From contig CM067357.1 in assembly GCA_034190875.2 (NCBI GenBank), positions 17,447,464 through 17,511,463 of the forward strand: DNA of 64,000 bases. Reading direction: 5' to 3'. The translations under genes and the position numbers were made by a program. Origin of the DNA: Urechis unicinctus (lineage: Eukaryota; Annelida; Polychaeta; Xenopneusta; Urechidae). Below are positions 21,241 to 32,350 of the stretch, piece by piece (position 1 is the first letter of the stretch; the number at the start of each line of letters is the position of its first letter). The notes under the pieces were generated by a model. The model had not been told where the DNA came from, searched no databases, and was given only the letters and a program-made list of their open reading frames with translations.

Positions 21241-22120
21241 ACAATCTATGGCATGTTTTGTAGACGAGATGGAGAAAAGAAACTGTTACTGCTTGTGCCT
21301 TAACAAGTGACAACGTACATGCTTGGATATTTCAATGATGCACTTGAGCATGGTTTAACACCTCATTGCTGAATGGACATGGTTGGCAGCAACATGTCAA
21401 AGTACCAACAACTCACAACAGGACATTACTAGATCATATTTATTTCAACCAAGAAGTGGAAAGCAACATTGATGTGCATGATGTATATTATTCCGATAAT
21501 GACTCAGTATTCACCACATCTTAGGTTATGTCATATTAAATCCAATTATTTCCAAGTAATAAAAAAACCACTGTTGATATTGAATGGATCAAATAATAAA
21601 TGATAAATTAATCAAATGAATAAATCAAATAATAAAGCTGCTGTCCCTCAATTTAAATGTAATTGACAGAAAAATGAAGGATTGATTAAATAATTACTTG
21701 TGAAACAATAATTGATGTTATTTATGCAATTGCTATTAGATTTATGTAAGAGGAACCAAGTGTATGAATTGATACCTGTGACAGATCTTAGTATCTCATC
21801 ACACTGTGCAACCTGAAATTTGCAACACAAAAAGATAGATGGCATTAACCAAGCATGGTTGAGGAGCAAGACCAACCAACCCGGTCAGACACGGTTAAAA
21901 TGGGTGATAATGACGACCAAAACATCTTCATAGTTGTGATGCACACAGGTTGTGACAGATTTGGGTTGCCATTTTTCAGACTTAAACTTGCATGTGATGG
22001 TTTTGTTATTATTTTATGGTAGATGTTCACTATTTAATGTGATTTGTAGACTTATCATATTAACTAGATTATAATTATTGTTATATTTGGGGTTTCTTGT
22101 GGTGTGGTCATGTGACCTAC
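21241..22120. other. Non-coding part of the left arm
   Basis: AT-rich sequence without a convincing gene. It aligns to 26100-27000 of the right arm, where a 65-bp insertion (near 26520) and a duplicated 20-bp CACAACCTGTGTGCGT unit (26195-26230) are the main differences. Confidence 0.6.
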
Positions 22121-22126
22121 ATACTG

Positions 22127-22280
22127 TATATAAGCTAGGTATGAGCTCGTGAGGTCAATTCCGAAAAAATGGTCTCCGAGTAAGTCAGACACAGCCCCAC
22201 CATCGGATCAAGGAAAGTCGGATGATTACGTGTTAGTTAAGATCTGATTAGTCAGGAGAACGTTTCTATTTGTAAGTATG
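22127..22280 (+). promoter_or_regulatory. Candidate TATA promoter, first exon and splice donor
   Basis: TATATAAG at 22127-22134, then GC-rich start-site-like sequence, and a strong donor (TTTGTAAGTATG) at 22272. The right arm keeps the exon and donor on the opposite strand but has TATATGAG at the TATA position. The two candidate promoters would face each other across the spacer. Only sequence motifs support this. Confidence 0.3.
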
Positions 22281-22690
22281 ATTTGTGATACTAGTGTTCA
22301 TCTAATGTCATGGTTCTTTTACTCAGTGGGACAATTTCCAGTCGACCACTCTGTAATGTTGTCATTGTTCTTGCTGGCATGTGATAGATTTATTTTGTCT
22401 TGGGATCAGTTGGTTAACCAAAGGAAGCAGCACTGAGCACTGCAATAAAGATCTAACTATATGTTGTCATCTGGTTATCATTGTAAACCAATCAAGAGAC
22501 CCACATAATGGATATGCTTTTGAAAAATAAATGATGAAACATTACTATGTTGCCTAAAATAATGACTACCTACATAACTCATAACTTATGAGTTATGGAG
22601 ATCGATTAGTAGATAGTCTATGACATATCACAGGTCCAGGCCGAGCCTGGATTTCCAGGACGTCCTGAAATTCCAACCCGTCCTGTAAAA

Positions 22691-25440
22691 TCAGCCGAAC
22701 CGCCCGCATTATCGCCCAAGCCCACTCGATTTCCGAATCCACATACACTGCGCTCAGGGTTATTATTCGTTTTTTATTTTTGCGACGCAAGTTGTTTTCT
22801 TTCACAAACTATAATTATAAACCTTAAAATCTATTTGTGCATGTTTATTATTGTATCAATTAACGATGTAGCCTGGTAGACTATGCCGATTGTAGGTCTA
22901 CTTACGATGGCTCACAGTCACAGTGCTGGGTCTATGAGGTGAAATTTTGCAGTCGATTTGCAGTTACCCATATTTCTTTACACTCTCCAAATAGCCAGAT
23001 TGTCATTTGGTGTGTTGTGTAAAAACATTTAATTGATCATTTTATTTTTAACAACTGAGCAGACATACAATTTAGCCCTAAAAGGTGTCTGCGTAGACTT
23101 GTATTACCGTTCGACTGGGGCTGATATCCAATAGTGCACCAATCTTTTCTGCTTGTATTTGATTGCTATTCTATATGCCACAAACATTGTGAATTGTACT
23201 AACAAAATGAAATTTCTTTGCGAGTCCAGTGAAGTGCAGATGTCTTACAGCAAACTTGGACCTCAAAGGCACTCTACACCATTTAGTTAGAATTGTTCAA
23301 TGTTTTCCCATCCCCTGCATGCAAAAAATCATACCGTTATATGATTGCCCAACGTTATTTGCATGATGTTTGGATGATGTTTTTTATACGTTCTTCCTGA
23401 GTTTATTTCAAAAAAATTTGCATGGTCAAACGATGAATCAACAGTTTGTTGGGATTGTTTTATTTCAAGCATTGGTTAAGCCTCATCGTCAAATAAAGGT
23501 ATGTTCTTGTTAAAATATTGCAACCCTAGAAAATAATAAAGTTTTTGAACAGTATTAAAATATTGTTCCATGTTAGGTGTTAAGAAGGAATTTATTGAAT
23601 AACAGTATTCCTCGTCATTATTAAAGGGCTGTATAAAATAAATGTACATGTTGCTCCATACATCTATACATTCCAAGGTGTCGTAAAATTTGATAAGAGA
23701 GTAATACATGATATTTCCATTTGACTTTCTTCTTGTTCATTTTCCTTCTTTTTTTCAGCAATCCTAACTTGGCTCACCACCAACAATATCCAAATGGAAG
23801 AAACATGGTTTATGATGACAGAAGAGGAAGGACTTCACTAAAGCAGAGGAGCTGAGACAAAGGCATAATTGTTGCCAAATAAAATGACAAAAACCAAAAA
23901 GTTTTTACTTATACTTACTGAGACAGTTTATGGGCAGAGTAATGTAATACTGGAATAAAGCCCAATCAACCACCTCATACCTTGCACTCACTGCCACTAT
24001 CACAAACCCTATGCCTACTAAAAAAATCAAAATTTGAACCTGCTTTACACAACACCTTCCAGACAAATCCCTGTGCTCATAATCTTCACAACACCTCAAA
24101 CACTGCTTCAACAACAGAAACCAACTTCTTTCAGCCGGAAGGGGACACAAAGATAGATGGATTTCAACATTCATTATTCAAAGTGAAGCATCACACATAC
24201 AAACCATCTGAACTACACTTGGCTATCAAACAACATCAACTAAACTTGGGGCAGATATTCCCACACCAACCCCTCAAACAGCCCTTCAGGCCCCACCAAT
24301 TCAAATGCAGTCAAACGTCAACACAACATCTTCTCAGACGAACATTCAGCCACCACCTAAATGGATGCAGGCAGACATCCACACACTAACATCTCAAGCA
24401 CTGCAGAGCATCACAACCAAATACAAACACAAGAAAACCCACAGCAGGAATTCAAATGTATGCATGAACACATACACACACTAAAAGACTATAAAACAAA
24501 TGCCTGGGTTGGGTGTAAGAATGAAGACCAAAAATGTCATCCATGGGCCCACCACAGATGTGTTGGCTGAGGAAGATTTATTGGACAGGGTGTCTCTAAC
24601 AAGGAATACATCTGTCCATGTTGTAGTTTGTAATCTTTTGCAAGAAGTTGTGTTAATGATTGGCTTTAACATTTAAATGACATTCAAGTCATACTATTAA
24701 TATTATGGTAGTATTTCTCCTTTGTGCATGCAGATGACAATTTTTTACATGAAATAAATGATAGTTCAATAATCAATATTATTCTTATTTTTTATTATCC
24801 TGGAGAATAATAAAGACAAAGGAGATCTGTGAACAATATCCACCAGGAAAAGCCCTACAGTTTGAAATAACATTTTTTAAATAGTTTATTGTACAAAGTG
24901 AGATTAATTTATCACATTTTGAGATCAACTTTATGAATACATATGAAACAACCCAAGCTCATTTGACTTATTTTGATTCTGTAAAATAGTATCTGCAAAG
25001 ATAGAAGCATATGAATAATGCACAAGTCCAAACAATCTAGTCAAAAAACACCTGATTGTGATCAGTTTTTGCATTCCCAAATCGGCCATTTTGAAATTAT
25101 TTTTTTTTCAAATCTCCACTGTTTGACATCTGGACGGTAGATTATTAAAAGCTGTGGTGAAAATGTTCAGCAAAATGTCCTCTTTTAAGTGAGCCATTCG
25201 CTTTTTTCAGCAACACGAAGCGTACGTTCGCGGAGATAGTTAAACAAGCCCATGCAATCATGCTATAGGGAGACCCCTATATTCGGAAGACTAAAATTCC
25301 ACTAAACAATGGTCGATTATGATAGATGATCACTCAAATTAACAAATGATCCTTCCCAAAGCCTCAGCCAATAGGAAAATGCGTAGCAAACGTATTTACA
25401 TATATTGAGAACGAATGAAAACACAGGTACTATAATCCGC
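22691..25440. other. Spacer between the inverted arms
   Basis: 2.75 kb, largely AT-rich and unrecognised. A PHD-like remnant lies at 24440-24632. 23700-23880 has a polypyrimidine tract followed by a plausible acceptor (TTTTTTTCAG at 23760), hinting at decayed exons. Frames at 23982-24389 are open but Thr/His/Gln-rich without a recognisable fold. Confidence 0.4.
24440..24632 (+). pseudogene. Possible PHD-finger remnant
   Basis: The frame reads KCMHEHIHTLKD, then NAWVGCKNEDQKCHPWAHHR, CVG, a TGA stop, then GRFIGQGVSNKEYICPCCSL and a stop. The spacing of Cys, the WAHHRC box and the final CPCC pair resemble a C4HC3 PHD finger of the type found in transposon-encoded proteins (consensus end W.H..C.G...Y.CP.C). 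One in-frame stop interrupts it. Weak but ordered match. Confidence 0.35.
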
Positions 25441-26999
25441 CTGGGAAACCAGGACGTCCTGGAATTCCAGCCGCGCGCCTGGATTCCCAGGACGTCCTGG
25501 AAATCCAGGCTCGGCCTGGACCTGATAGACTATCTACTAATCGATCTCCATAACTCATAGGTTATGAGTTATGTAGGTAGTCATTATTTTAGGCAACATA
25601 GTAATGTTTCATCATTTATTTTTCAAAAGCATATCCATTATGTGGGTCTCTTGATTGGTTTACAATGATAACCAGATGACAACATATAGTTCGATCTTTA
25701 TTGCAGTGCTCAGTGCTGCTTCCTTTGGTTAACCAACTGATCCCAAGACAAAATAAATCTATCACATGCCAGCAAGAACAATGACAACATTACAGAGTCG
25801 ACGACTGGAAATTGTCCCACTGAATAAAAGAACCATGACATTAGATGAACACTAGTATCACAAATCATACTTACAAATAGAAACGTTCTCCTGACTAATC
25901 AGATCTTAACTAACACGTAATCATCCGACTTTCCTTGATCCGATGGTGGGGCTGTGTCTGACTTACTCGGAGACCATTTTTTTCAGAATTGACCTCACGA
26001 GCTCATACCTAGCTCATATACAGTATGTAGGTCACATGACCACACCACAAGAAACCCCAAATATAACAATAATTATAATCTAGTTAATGTGATAAGTCTA
26101 CAAATAACATTAAATAGTGAACATCTACCATAAAATAATAACAAAACCATCACATGCAAGTTTAAGTCTGAAAAATGGCAACCGAAATCTGTCACAACCT
26201 GTGTGCGTCACAACCTGTGTGCGTCACAACTATGAAGATGTTTTGGTTGTCATTATCGCCCATTTTAACTGTGTCTGACCGGGTTGGTTGGTCTTGCTCC
26301 TCAACCATGCTTGGCTAATGCCATCTATCTTTTTGTGTGGCAAATGTCAGGTTGCACAGTGTGATGAGATACTAAAATCTGTCACAGGTATCAATTCATA
26401 CACTTACATAAATAATTTACGTAAGTTCCTCTTACATAAATCTAATAGCAATTGCATAAATAACATCAATTATTGTTTCACAAGTAATTATTTAATCAAT
26501 CCTTCATTTTTCTGTCAATTACTAGCAATTATTGAAATAAATAGAATAAAATTGCAAATTATTTTTAATGTTTACTGCATTGCAAACATTTAAATTGAGG
26601 GACATCAGCTTTATTATTTGATTTATTCATTTGATTAATTTATCATTTATTATTTGATCCATTCAATATCAACAGTTGTTTTTTAATGTCTTGGAAATTA
26701 TTGGATTAATAGGAAATCACCTTAGATGTGGTGAATACTGAGTCATTATCGGAATAATATTCATCATGCACATCAATGTTGCTTTCCACTTCTTGGTTGA
26801 AATAAATATGATCTAGTAATGTCCCGTTGTGAGTTGTTGGTACTTTGACATATTGCTGCAAACCATGTCCATTCAGCAAGAGGTGTTAAGCCATGCTCAA
26901 GTGCATCATTGAAATCATCAAGCACGGAAGTTGTCACTTGTTAAGGCACAAGCAGTAACAGTTTCTCCATCTCGTCTACAAAACATGCCATAGATTGTA

Positions 27000-27279
27000 A
27001 AGGCTTACTGTTTAACAACAGCCACGAATATACGGGTTTTGGAAGATTCTAAGGCAACAACAGATGACGCTAATCCAGCAACTTTGATCTTATCTATTGA
27101 AATTGGTTCTGTCTTTTTAAAGCCCATATCATGACAATATACTGGCCATTACGATCAGTCTGCAATGGAATGTTTTGTCCCTCGGCTCCATATCGTAGCA
27201 GTATCTTCACGGCGGCAGTGTGGTGGTTCAGAACAGCCAGGTGGAATGGAGTCTTAAGGTCATTGTTATCAGCCTGAAG
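27000..27279 (-). pseudogene. Ankyrin-repeat remnant (right arm), part 2
   Basis: Minus-strand frame: ADNNDLKTPFHLAVLNHHTA, AVKILLRYGAEGQNIPLQTD, then a stop after KRQNQFQ. This copy keeps the canonical HLAV of the ankyrin repeat where the left copy has HRDV, so it is closer to the source. The first part of the repeat lies on the other side of the SINE at 27690-27830 (VVLNNQSDTAEMLLQYGAHV). Confidence 0.62.
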
Positions 27280-27686
27280 CCCCCTATGGGTCCGTGGGAA
27301 GAATAGTTCCACTGTATCCTTCTGCATGTCGTAAGGGGCGACTACTAGGGGCCGCCTCTTTGCCGTGGGTTGTGACCTGTGTCAGTGGGCAATGGGATCC
27401 AGGTGGTTGAGTAAATCGTTCCTTGTGAGGGTCATGTCTGCAACACACTACTTTGCCCAGATTTCGCTTAGATGCAAGACTGGGATGGCCTGGCCCAGTC
27501 AATTGGCTGGAGGTGGCTTGCCCTAGGATATTATTTGCATTTTTATCTTTTTCATCATCACCCACTCTTTTTTCCCATTTATCCCAGGTGGCTGCTTGAT
27601 CAGGTCGATCTTATCTTCTCACCTTTATAGGCACCATATAGCCCATAAGTGTTGGTGTGCCGTTAAACTCTATACTTACTTACCTT
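27280..27686 (+). mobile_element. SINE inside the ankyrin sequence (right arm)
   Basis: Head CCCCCTATGGGTCC at 27280, tail CTCTATACTTACTTACC at 27686; partner of the SINE at 20570-20958. Confidence 0.88.
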
Positions 27687-27689
27687 AAC

Positions 27690-27830
27690 AGCCTGAACAT
27701 GGGCCCCGTACTGTAACAGCATCTCAGCTGTATCTGACTGATTGTTGAGCACAACGTCATGTGATGTGTAGCCGTCCTCGAAAATCAACGTAATCGTGCT
27801 CTTGCATGAAAGAAACTATGTCATGCTGAG
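27690..27830 (-). pseudogene. Ankyrin-repeat remnant (right arm), part 1
   Basis: Minus-strand frame reads HTSHDVVLNNQSDTAEMLLQ followed by YGAHVQAVK, then the SINE. This is the first half of the repeat array described at 27000-27279. 27831-28060, beyond it, is non-coding. Confidence 0.6.
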
Positions 27831-28067
27831 GAGTCATTCTACAATGCCCACGATCGGCTACTCGCTCACTGTTTCTGAATAACATGTGGAAATTCAAAAT
27901 CAAAGCAAAGCAGATCCATGACATGTTTTTTGTTCTTATAAAGACAACAATAATTTATTCATATCTAAAGAAAATGTGCGGAATCATTTTTCTCCTTATG
28001 TTGCAAAATATTCGCTGGTTTGTTTCAGTGAAACATTACATTTCTTCTGGGCATTTGAGGTCTACCA

Positions 28068-28335
28068 TTAAGATTTGCAACTGTCAACCATTCTGGGTAG
28101 CCCTGTGCCAAGAATTAGTGGATCAAATTGCAGTATGCAGCTTGATTGCATTTCCATCATCTCATCAGCAATGGTTGGATTTGTCTTGATAGCCTTGCCA
28201 TTGAAATCAGTGATATAAAGACCTTGCAGTTTCTTCACACGACTAAATTCAACATAAACTTGTCCTTTGTCGATCTTCATGCTGACCGCAATTTGTTTAA
28301 GAGTAAGACCTTGATGTTTAACAGTTACAAACCAT
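28068..28335 (-). pseudogene. Pif1-like helicase C-terminal fragment (right arm)
   Basis: Minus-strand frame: KHQGLTLKQIAVSMKI, then GQVYVEFSRVKKLQGLYITD, then FNGKAIKTNPTIADEMMEMQ. In Pif1-family helicases the order QG.TL...GQ.YVA.SRV..L.GLY is motif VI plus the C-terminal end. The N-terminal ATPase motifs are not here; they would be upstream, where the SINE 28339-28766 now sits. A second Pif1-like piece (motif Ia region) is at 48140-48255. Such helicase genes are spread by transposons in invertebrates; the source here is unknown. Confidence 0.6.
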
Positions 28336-28338
28336 GCA

Positions 28339-28766
28339 CCCCTTGTGGGTCCGGGGAAGAATAGGTCCACTGTATCCTCCTGCATGTCATAAGAGGCGAC
28401 TAATAGGAGGCAATATTTTGGCCGTGGGTTGCAACTTGTGTCGGTGGGCAGTGGGATCCTGATGGTTGAGTGGAGCGTTCCTTGCAAGCGCCATATCTGT
28501 AATGTGCCACTTAGACCCGGATTTCACCCAGACGAGAGGCTGGAATGGCCTGGTCCAGTCAATCGGCTGGTGGTGACTTGTCCTATGATATTGTTTGCAT
28601 TTCTTTTTTATCATCCTCCACAGGATAATCGTTTGCATCTTTATCTTTTTATCGTCATCCACGTGTTTGCTGTCTTTTTTTCTGGTCAATTTTGTCTATT
28701 TACCTTTTGAGGAGCCATATAACACATGAGTGTTGGTGTGCCACTAACCCTATACTTACTTACCTT
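28339..28766 (+). mobile_element. SINE in right arm (outer)
   Basis: Full-length, with a partly duplicated middle (two TATCATCCTCCAC/TATCGTCATCCAC segments near 28615 and 28655). Partner of the SINE at 19746-20069. Tail CCCTATACTTACTTACC. Confidence 0.88.
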
Positions 28767-28930
28767 AACTTACTATCATTTGGAATAACATCTTTCATCA
28801 ATTGTATTTTTATAAAAACAGCTAAGGTTACATTGGAGTAGCATAAAGTTTTTTATTCATTACATTATCGCATATATTTTTAATAATAATCGCTAAATAT
28901 GTCAATACATTTATTTACATATATATATAT

Positions 28931-29227
<297 letters not shown>

Positions 29228-29229
29228 TG

Positions 29230-29525
29230 TTTATACCGCCTACTGACTTACCACAGCAGGTTACACGCCTCCTGCACGAGCCGCGCAGGGCGAGACACTG
29301 CCCTGTATACTTGCTCTCTGTAAATGGAGTAATATTGTTGTACCATACGACCCAACCCCGCCGCCCCAGCTGCCGGTTTCTATCACACACATCGCCATTT
29401 TCTCCCGGTCATCCTCAGACACGCGTACCCTATGGAAAACAGGTTCAATTCCCTGAACACACCCACTTGTGTCTTCACCCACATCATCCATAAGCACCAC
29501 GTCCACCCGCGCATTCTCACTCACT
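29230..29525 (-). other. Unrecognised open fragment
   Basis: Minus-strand frame of about 90 codons: [20 protein letters not shown], then [20 protein letters not shown], ending at AARAGGV. Composition is coding-like, with acidic and basic patches. It is bordered by a SINE and a microsatellite. Family not recognised; possibly a piece of a host or element gene. Confidence 0.3.
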
Positions 29526-29532
29526 GCTCTCC

Positions 29533-29921
29533 CCCCCTGTGGATCTGAGTTTAGAATGGGTCCACTGTATCCTTCTGCATGGCGTAAGAGGCGACTTATA
29601 GGGGGCAACCTATTGGCTCTGGGTTGCGACTTGTGTCAGGGACAGTGGGTTCCTGGTGGTTGAGCAGAGTGGTCCTTTCAAGGGCCATATCTGCAACACA
29701 CAAATTAGGTCCGCATTTAGCCTAGACGAGAGGCTAGAATGGCCTGGTCCAGTCAACTGGCTGGTAGTGACTTGCCCTAGGATAATCGTGTCCATTTTTA
29801 TCTTTTCCATTTTCATTTATCCTAGAAGGCAGCGGCTTAATCAGGTCAATCTTATCTATTAACCTTTCTTGGCACCATATAACATATGAGTGTTGGTGTA
29901 CCGTTAAACTCTATACTTACC
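29533..29921 (+). mobile_element. SINE copy
   Basis: Full-length. Its 5' hairpin reads GTGGA...TCCAC where most copies have GTGGG...CCCAC or TCCAC, a paired change. Tail CTCTATACTTACC. Confidence 0.88.
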
Positions 29922-30363
29922 GTGAGATGTAGAGAGAGTTGATGGAGACCATGTAGGATGACAGGTGACTCATGTCTTCCCCACAGAACTACATCTACAA
30001 GTTACATGAACAACACATCGAGTATGAGATGATGCATGAAGTATGAGGTGAAAGGATAACATCCATACAGGGTGTGGGATGAAATTGACCAGAATATTCT
30101 TGGCATTTTTATCTTTTGCTCCATGTTCTTCCATCAACATCGGTTTCCTATTCCATTTAGAAGGCGGCTGTTTAATCAGGTTAAGTTTATCTGTACACCT
30201 TTGCATAAACCACATTTAAAACACACCAAAACGACTACGTCATTGGTGATTCAAGTGTTAACAAAGGTCAAATGTAAACTGAATGTGCTGTTTACGGGTA
30301 ACTTCACATTTTGTTATGGTTCATTGACAACACTGTCAGGTTCGAGTTGGCTTGCAGGTTGCG
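29922..30363. repeat. Dispersed repeat fragment within an otherwise blank stretch
   Basis: 30048-30200 (GTGAAAGGATAACATCCATA, CAGGGTGTGGGATGAAATTG onward) recurs at 42298-42470 with moderate divergence. Its end includes the GGCGGCTGTTTAATCAGGTT segment of the SINE, so it may be a diverged SINE subfamily with another 5' half. The rest shows no gene. Confidence 0.55.
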
Positions 30364-30564
30364 CTACACACTTGCCAGACCCACAACAATCAGCTCACAG
30401 TCATAAAGTAACAATGTTTGAAGATGGCAGTCAGTGCTATCTACAGCACAACTGATATGCCGAGCTCCTTCTTCACCCAGCGCCTTGTTACCGCTATGAT
30501 CCATGTGCCTCAGGTTGTTGTCATGTGACAGGAGTTCCACCACGTCGCGTTGTTCAGTCCACAT
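30364..30564 (-). pseudogene. Leucine-rich-repeat fragment of an NLR-like receptor
   Basis: Minus-strand frame: WTEQRDVVELLSHDNNLRHM, DHSGNKALGEEGARHIS, then HLQTLLLYDCELIVVGL and a stop. The L..L.LS.N.LGE.GA..I..AL...C.LQ.L.L..C.L...GL register is that of ribonuclease-inhibitor/NLRC-type LRRs. Relative to the consensus, LDLSGN appears as MDHSGN. A second, shorter copy is at 12305-12367. Likely an exon relic of an expanded invertebrate NLR family; no start or splice sites could be fixed. Confidence 0.55.
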
Positions 30565-30617
30565 TCATACATCCTTACACACGTGACCCCTGTGCCGGGT
30601 TTTATCTTTGATATGCC

Positions 30618-30668
30618 TTTCAACCCTATACTTACCTTACCTTTCCTTACCTTACCTTACCTTACATA
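30618..30668 (+). repeat. Isolated (TTACC)n tail
   Basis: CAACCCTATACTTACCTTAC followed by about six TTACC units: the 3' end of a LINE or SINE whose body is missing. 30669-31108 has no recognisable feature. Confidence 0.8.
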
Positions 30669-31108
30669 ACATCGTCAGGGAGCCCGTGTCCAGCTCAGCG
30701 GTGACAGGAAAAGCATCACGTCGGCTTCCATCACCCATGTGCTGTACATAATCTGCGAACAGAGTGTTGAGCCCCGCTGCGCGTCTGGTGTTGCATGGAG
30801 TACATCTTAGATGTTTAGGCCATGCAAGAGAAGTAGCATGGTACCAAGTGGCAGGGTGAGCCCATCATGTGTATCTGGGTCAAATGGTGGTACATTGAAC
30901 CAACCAGTGGGACAAGGTCTCAGTTCTGATCTGTTGATCCATCTCTTTCTCCCTATTCCCTTTTCAACGTAAACTTCCTTGTCCTTCAGTTTCTATACAA
31001 CCCTGTGGATTTCTGGTCTATTTGCATCATTCATCTTTTTTGTCGGCCCACAACTACCCTACTGCCAACCTCAAGTTGCGCATCAGCCACCTTTTCATCA
31101 TGTAGAAA

Positions 31109-31516
31109 CCCCTGTGGGTCCGGGGGTAGAATAGCCTCACTGTATCCTCCTGCATGTCGTAAGAGGCTACTTATAGGGGGCAACCTGTTGGCCGTGGGTT
31201 GCGACTCGTGTCGGTGGACAATGGGATCCAAGTGGTTGAGTGGAGCGGTCCTTTTGTGGGCCATATCTGCAACACACCACTCTGGCCCGGATTTCACCTA
31301 GACAAGAGGCTGGAATGGCCTGGTTCAGTGAATCGGCTGGTGGTGACTTGCCCTAGGATAATCGTTTCCATTTTTATCTTTTCCGTGTCCATTTTCACTT
31401 ATCCTAGAAGGCGGCTGTTTAATCAGGTCAATCTTATCTATTTACCTTTATTGGCACCATATAACACATACGTGTTGGTGTGCCGTTAAACCCTATACTC
31501 ACTCACTCACTCACTC
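31109..31516 (+). mobile_element. SINE copy with (ACTC)n tail
   Basis: Full-length; ends CCCTATACTC followed by ACTC units rather than TTACC units, like the copy at 49834-50237. The two tail types suggest two subfamilies or slippage during reverse transcription. Confidence 0.9.
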
Positions 31517-31689
31517 CTGTCGTCATCGGTTGTACCCCAAGTCCGAGCTTGTATACTCCTCTGCTTCTTTCGTGGTTTCGCATGGTGATCTAAGCATATC
31601 AATAAAAACAATTACATACACGATCAATTGAGTTACAGAAATCAAGGTTCAATCATTTATATAACTATATGTAAATGCAAATTAAATCA

Positions 31690-31806
31690 ACGATTCTTAC
31701 CATTTTCAAGTGTTCTGACTGTAAACTCAGTCCAGCATGGTTCCGATGATAAACGTTTTTCAATGGCTTTAGTTAGAGCATCTCCTTTCATAGCAGGCCA
31801 GCTGCA
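31690..31806 (-). other. Exon-like fragment
   Basis: Minus-strand frame WPAMKGDALTKAIEKRLSSE, then PCWTEFTVRTLENG followed by a consensus donor (GGTAAG at about 31700). Unknown family. The rest of 31517-32046 is blank. Confidence 0.3.
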
Positions 31807-32046
31807 AACCATCCCCTCACCCTTACGTCTTAGTCATATGGGACAGAAGAGACACAATTTTCCTCCAAAAAGCATACAACAGCATACACCCTGAAACAGT
31901 GTAGATTCAAAATATTTTGAACATGTGAACACGAGCGAGCTTATGAACAAACTATTAATTAGCAGGTAATTCATAGAGGAACAACTAAAATACATCAGAT
32001 TTTCTTTTATCAATATAAGTTCCCAAATATTTTTTTCTACTTCAAA

Positions 32047-32277
32047 AGACAAGAGGCTGGTATGCCTGGTCCAGTCAATCGGCTTGTCGTGACTTGCCTT
32101 TGGATAATCGTTTGCATTTTTATCTCTTTCATCGTCATCCATCTGTTTTCCGTTTTTTCAGTTCATCCTAGGCAGCTGCTTAATCAGGTCAAACTTATCT
32201 AATAACCGTTTTACTAGAAATTCTAAGCGCCATATAACACATTAGTGTTGATGTGCCGTTAAACCCTATAATTACCT
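32047..32277 (+). mobile_element. SINE, 5'-truncated
   Basis: Begins at AGACAAGAGGCTGG and runs to the tail CCCTATAATTACC; the head is absent. Confidence 0.8.
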
Positions 32278-32350
32278 TAACTTCCCTTCAATAGGTTGCC
32301 GATTATATCCTTTACGGCTGCTTCTGCTGTATTGTCTTTCTTGTATTTTT

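Larger units (their letters stand above)
15837..22690. repeat. Left arm of a long inverted duplication (split by LINE D)
   Basis: 15837-15973 and 19726-22690 together form an arm of about 3.1 kb that is the reverse complement of 25475-28930. The outer match begins at TATATATAC..GTTAATAAATGTATTGACAT; the inner match ends in the CAGGACGTCCTG palindrome near 22660. LINE D (15974-19712) interrupts only this arm. The arm contains two SINEs (19746-20069, 20570-20958), a Pif1-helicase tail, ankyrin coding debris and AT-rich sequence. Both SINEs have counterparts in the right arm, so they predate the duplication, whereas LINE D came later. Confidence 0.9.
25475..28930. repeat. Right arm of the long inverted duplication (uninterrupted)
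   Basis: Reverse complement of the left arm. Identity by eye is very high in the inner kilobase (about 25490-26100 has only scattered differences) and visibly lower, perhaps 10 percent divergence, over the ankyrin part near 27000-27300. The outer end at about 28930 runs into an AT microsatellite. The inner end carries two CAGGACGTCCTG palindromes (25450 and 25487), against one in the left arm. Confidence 0.9.
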
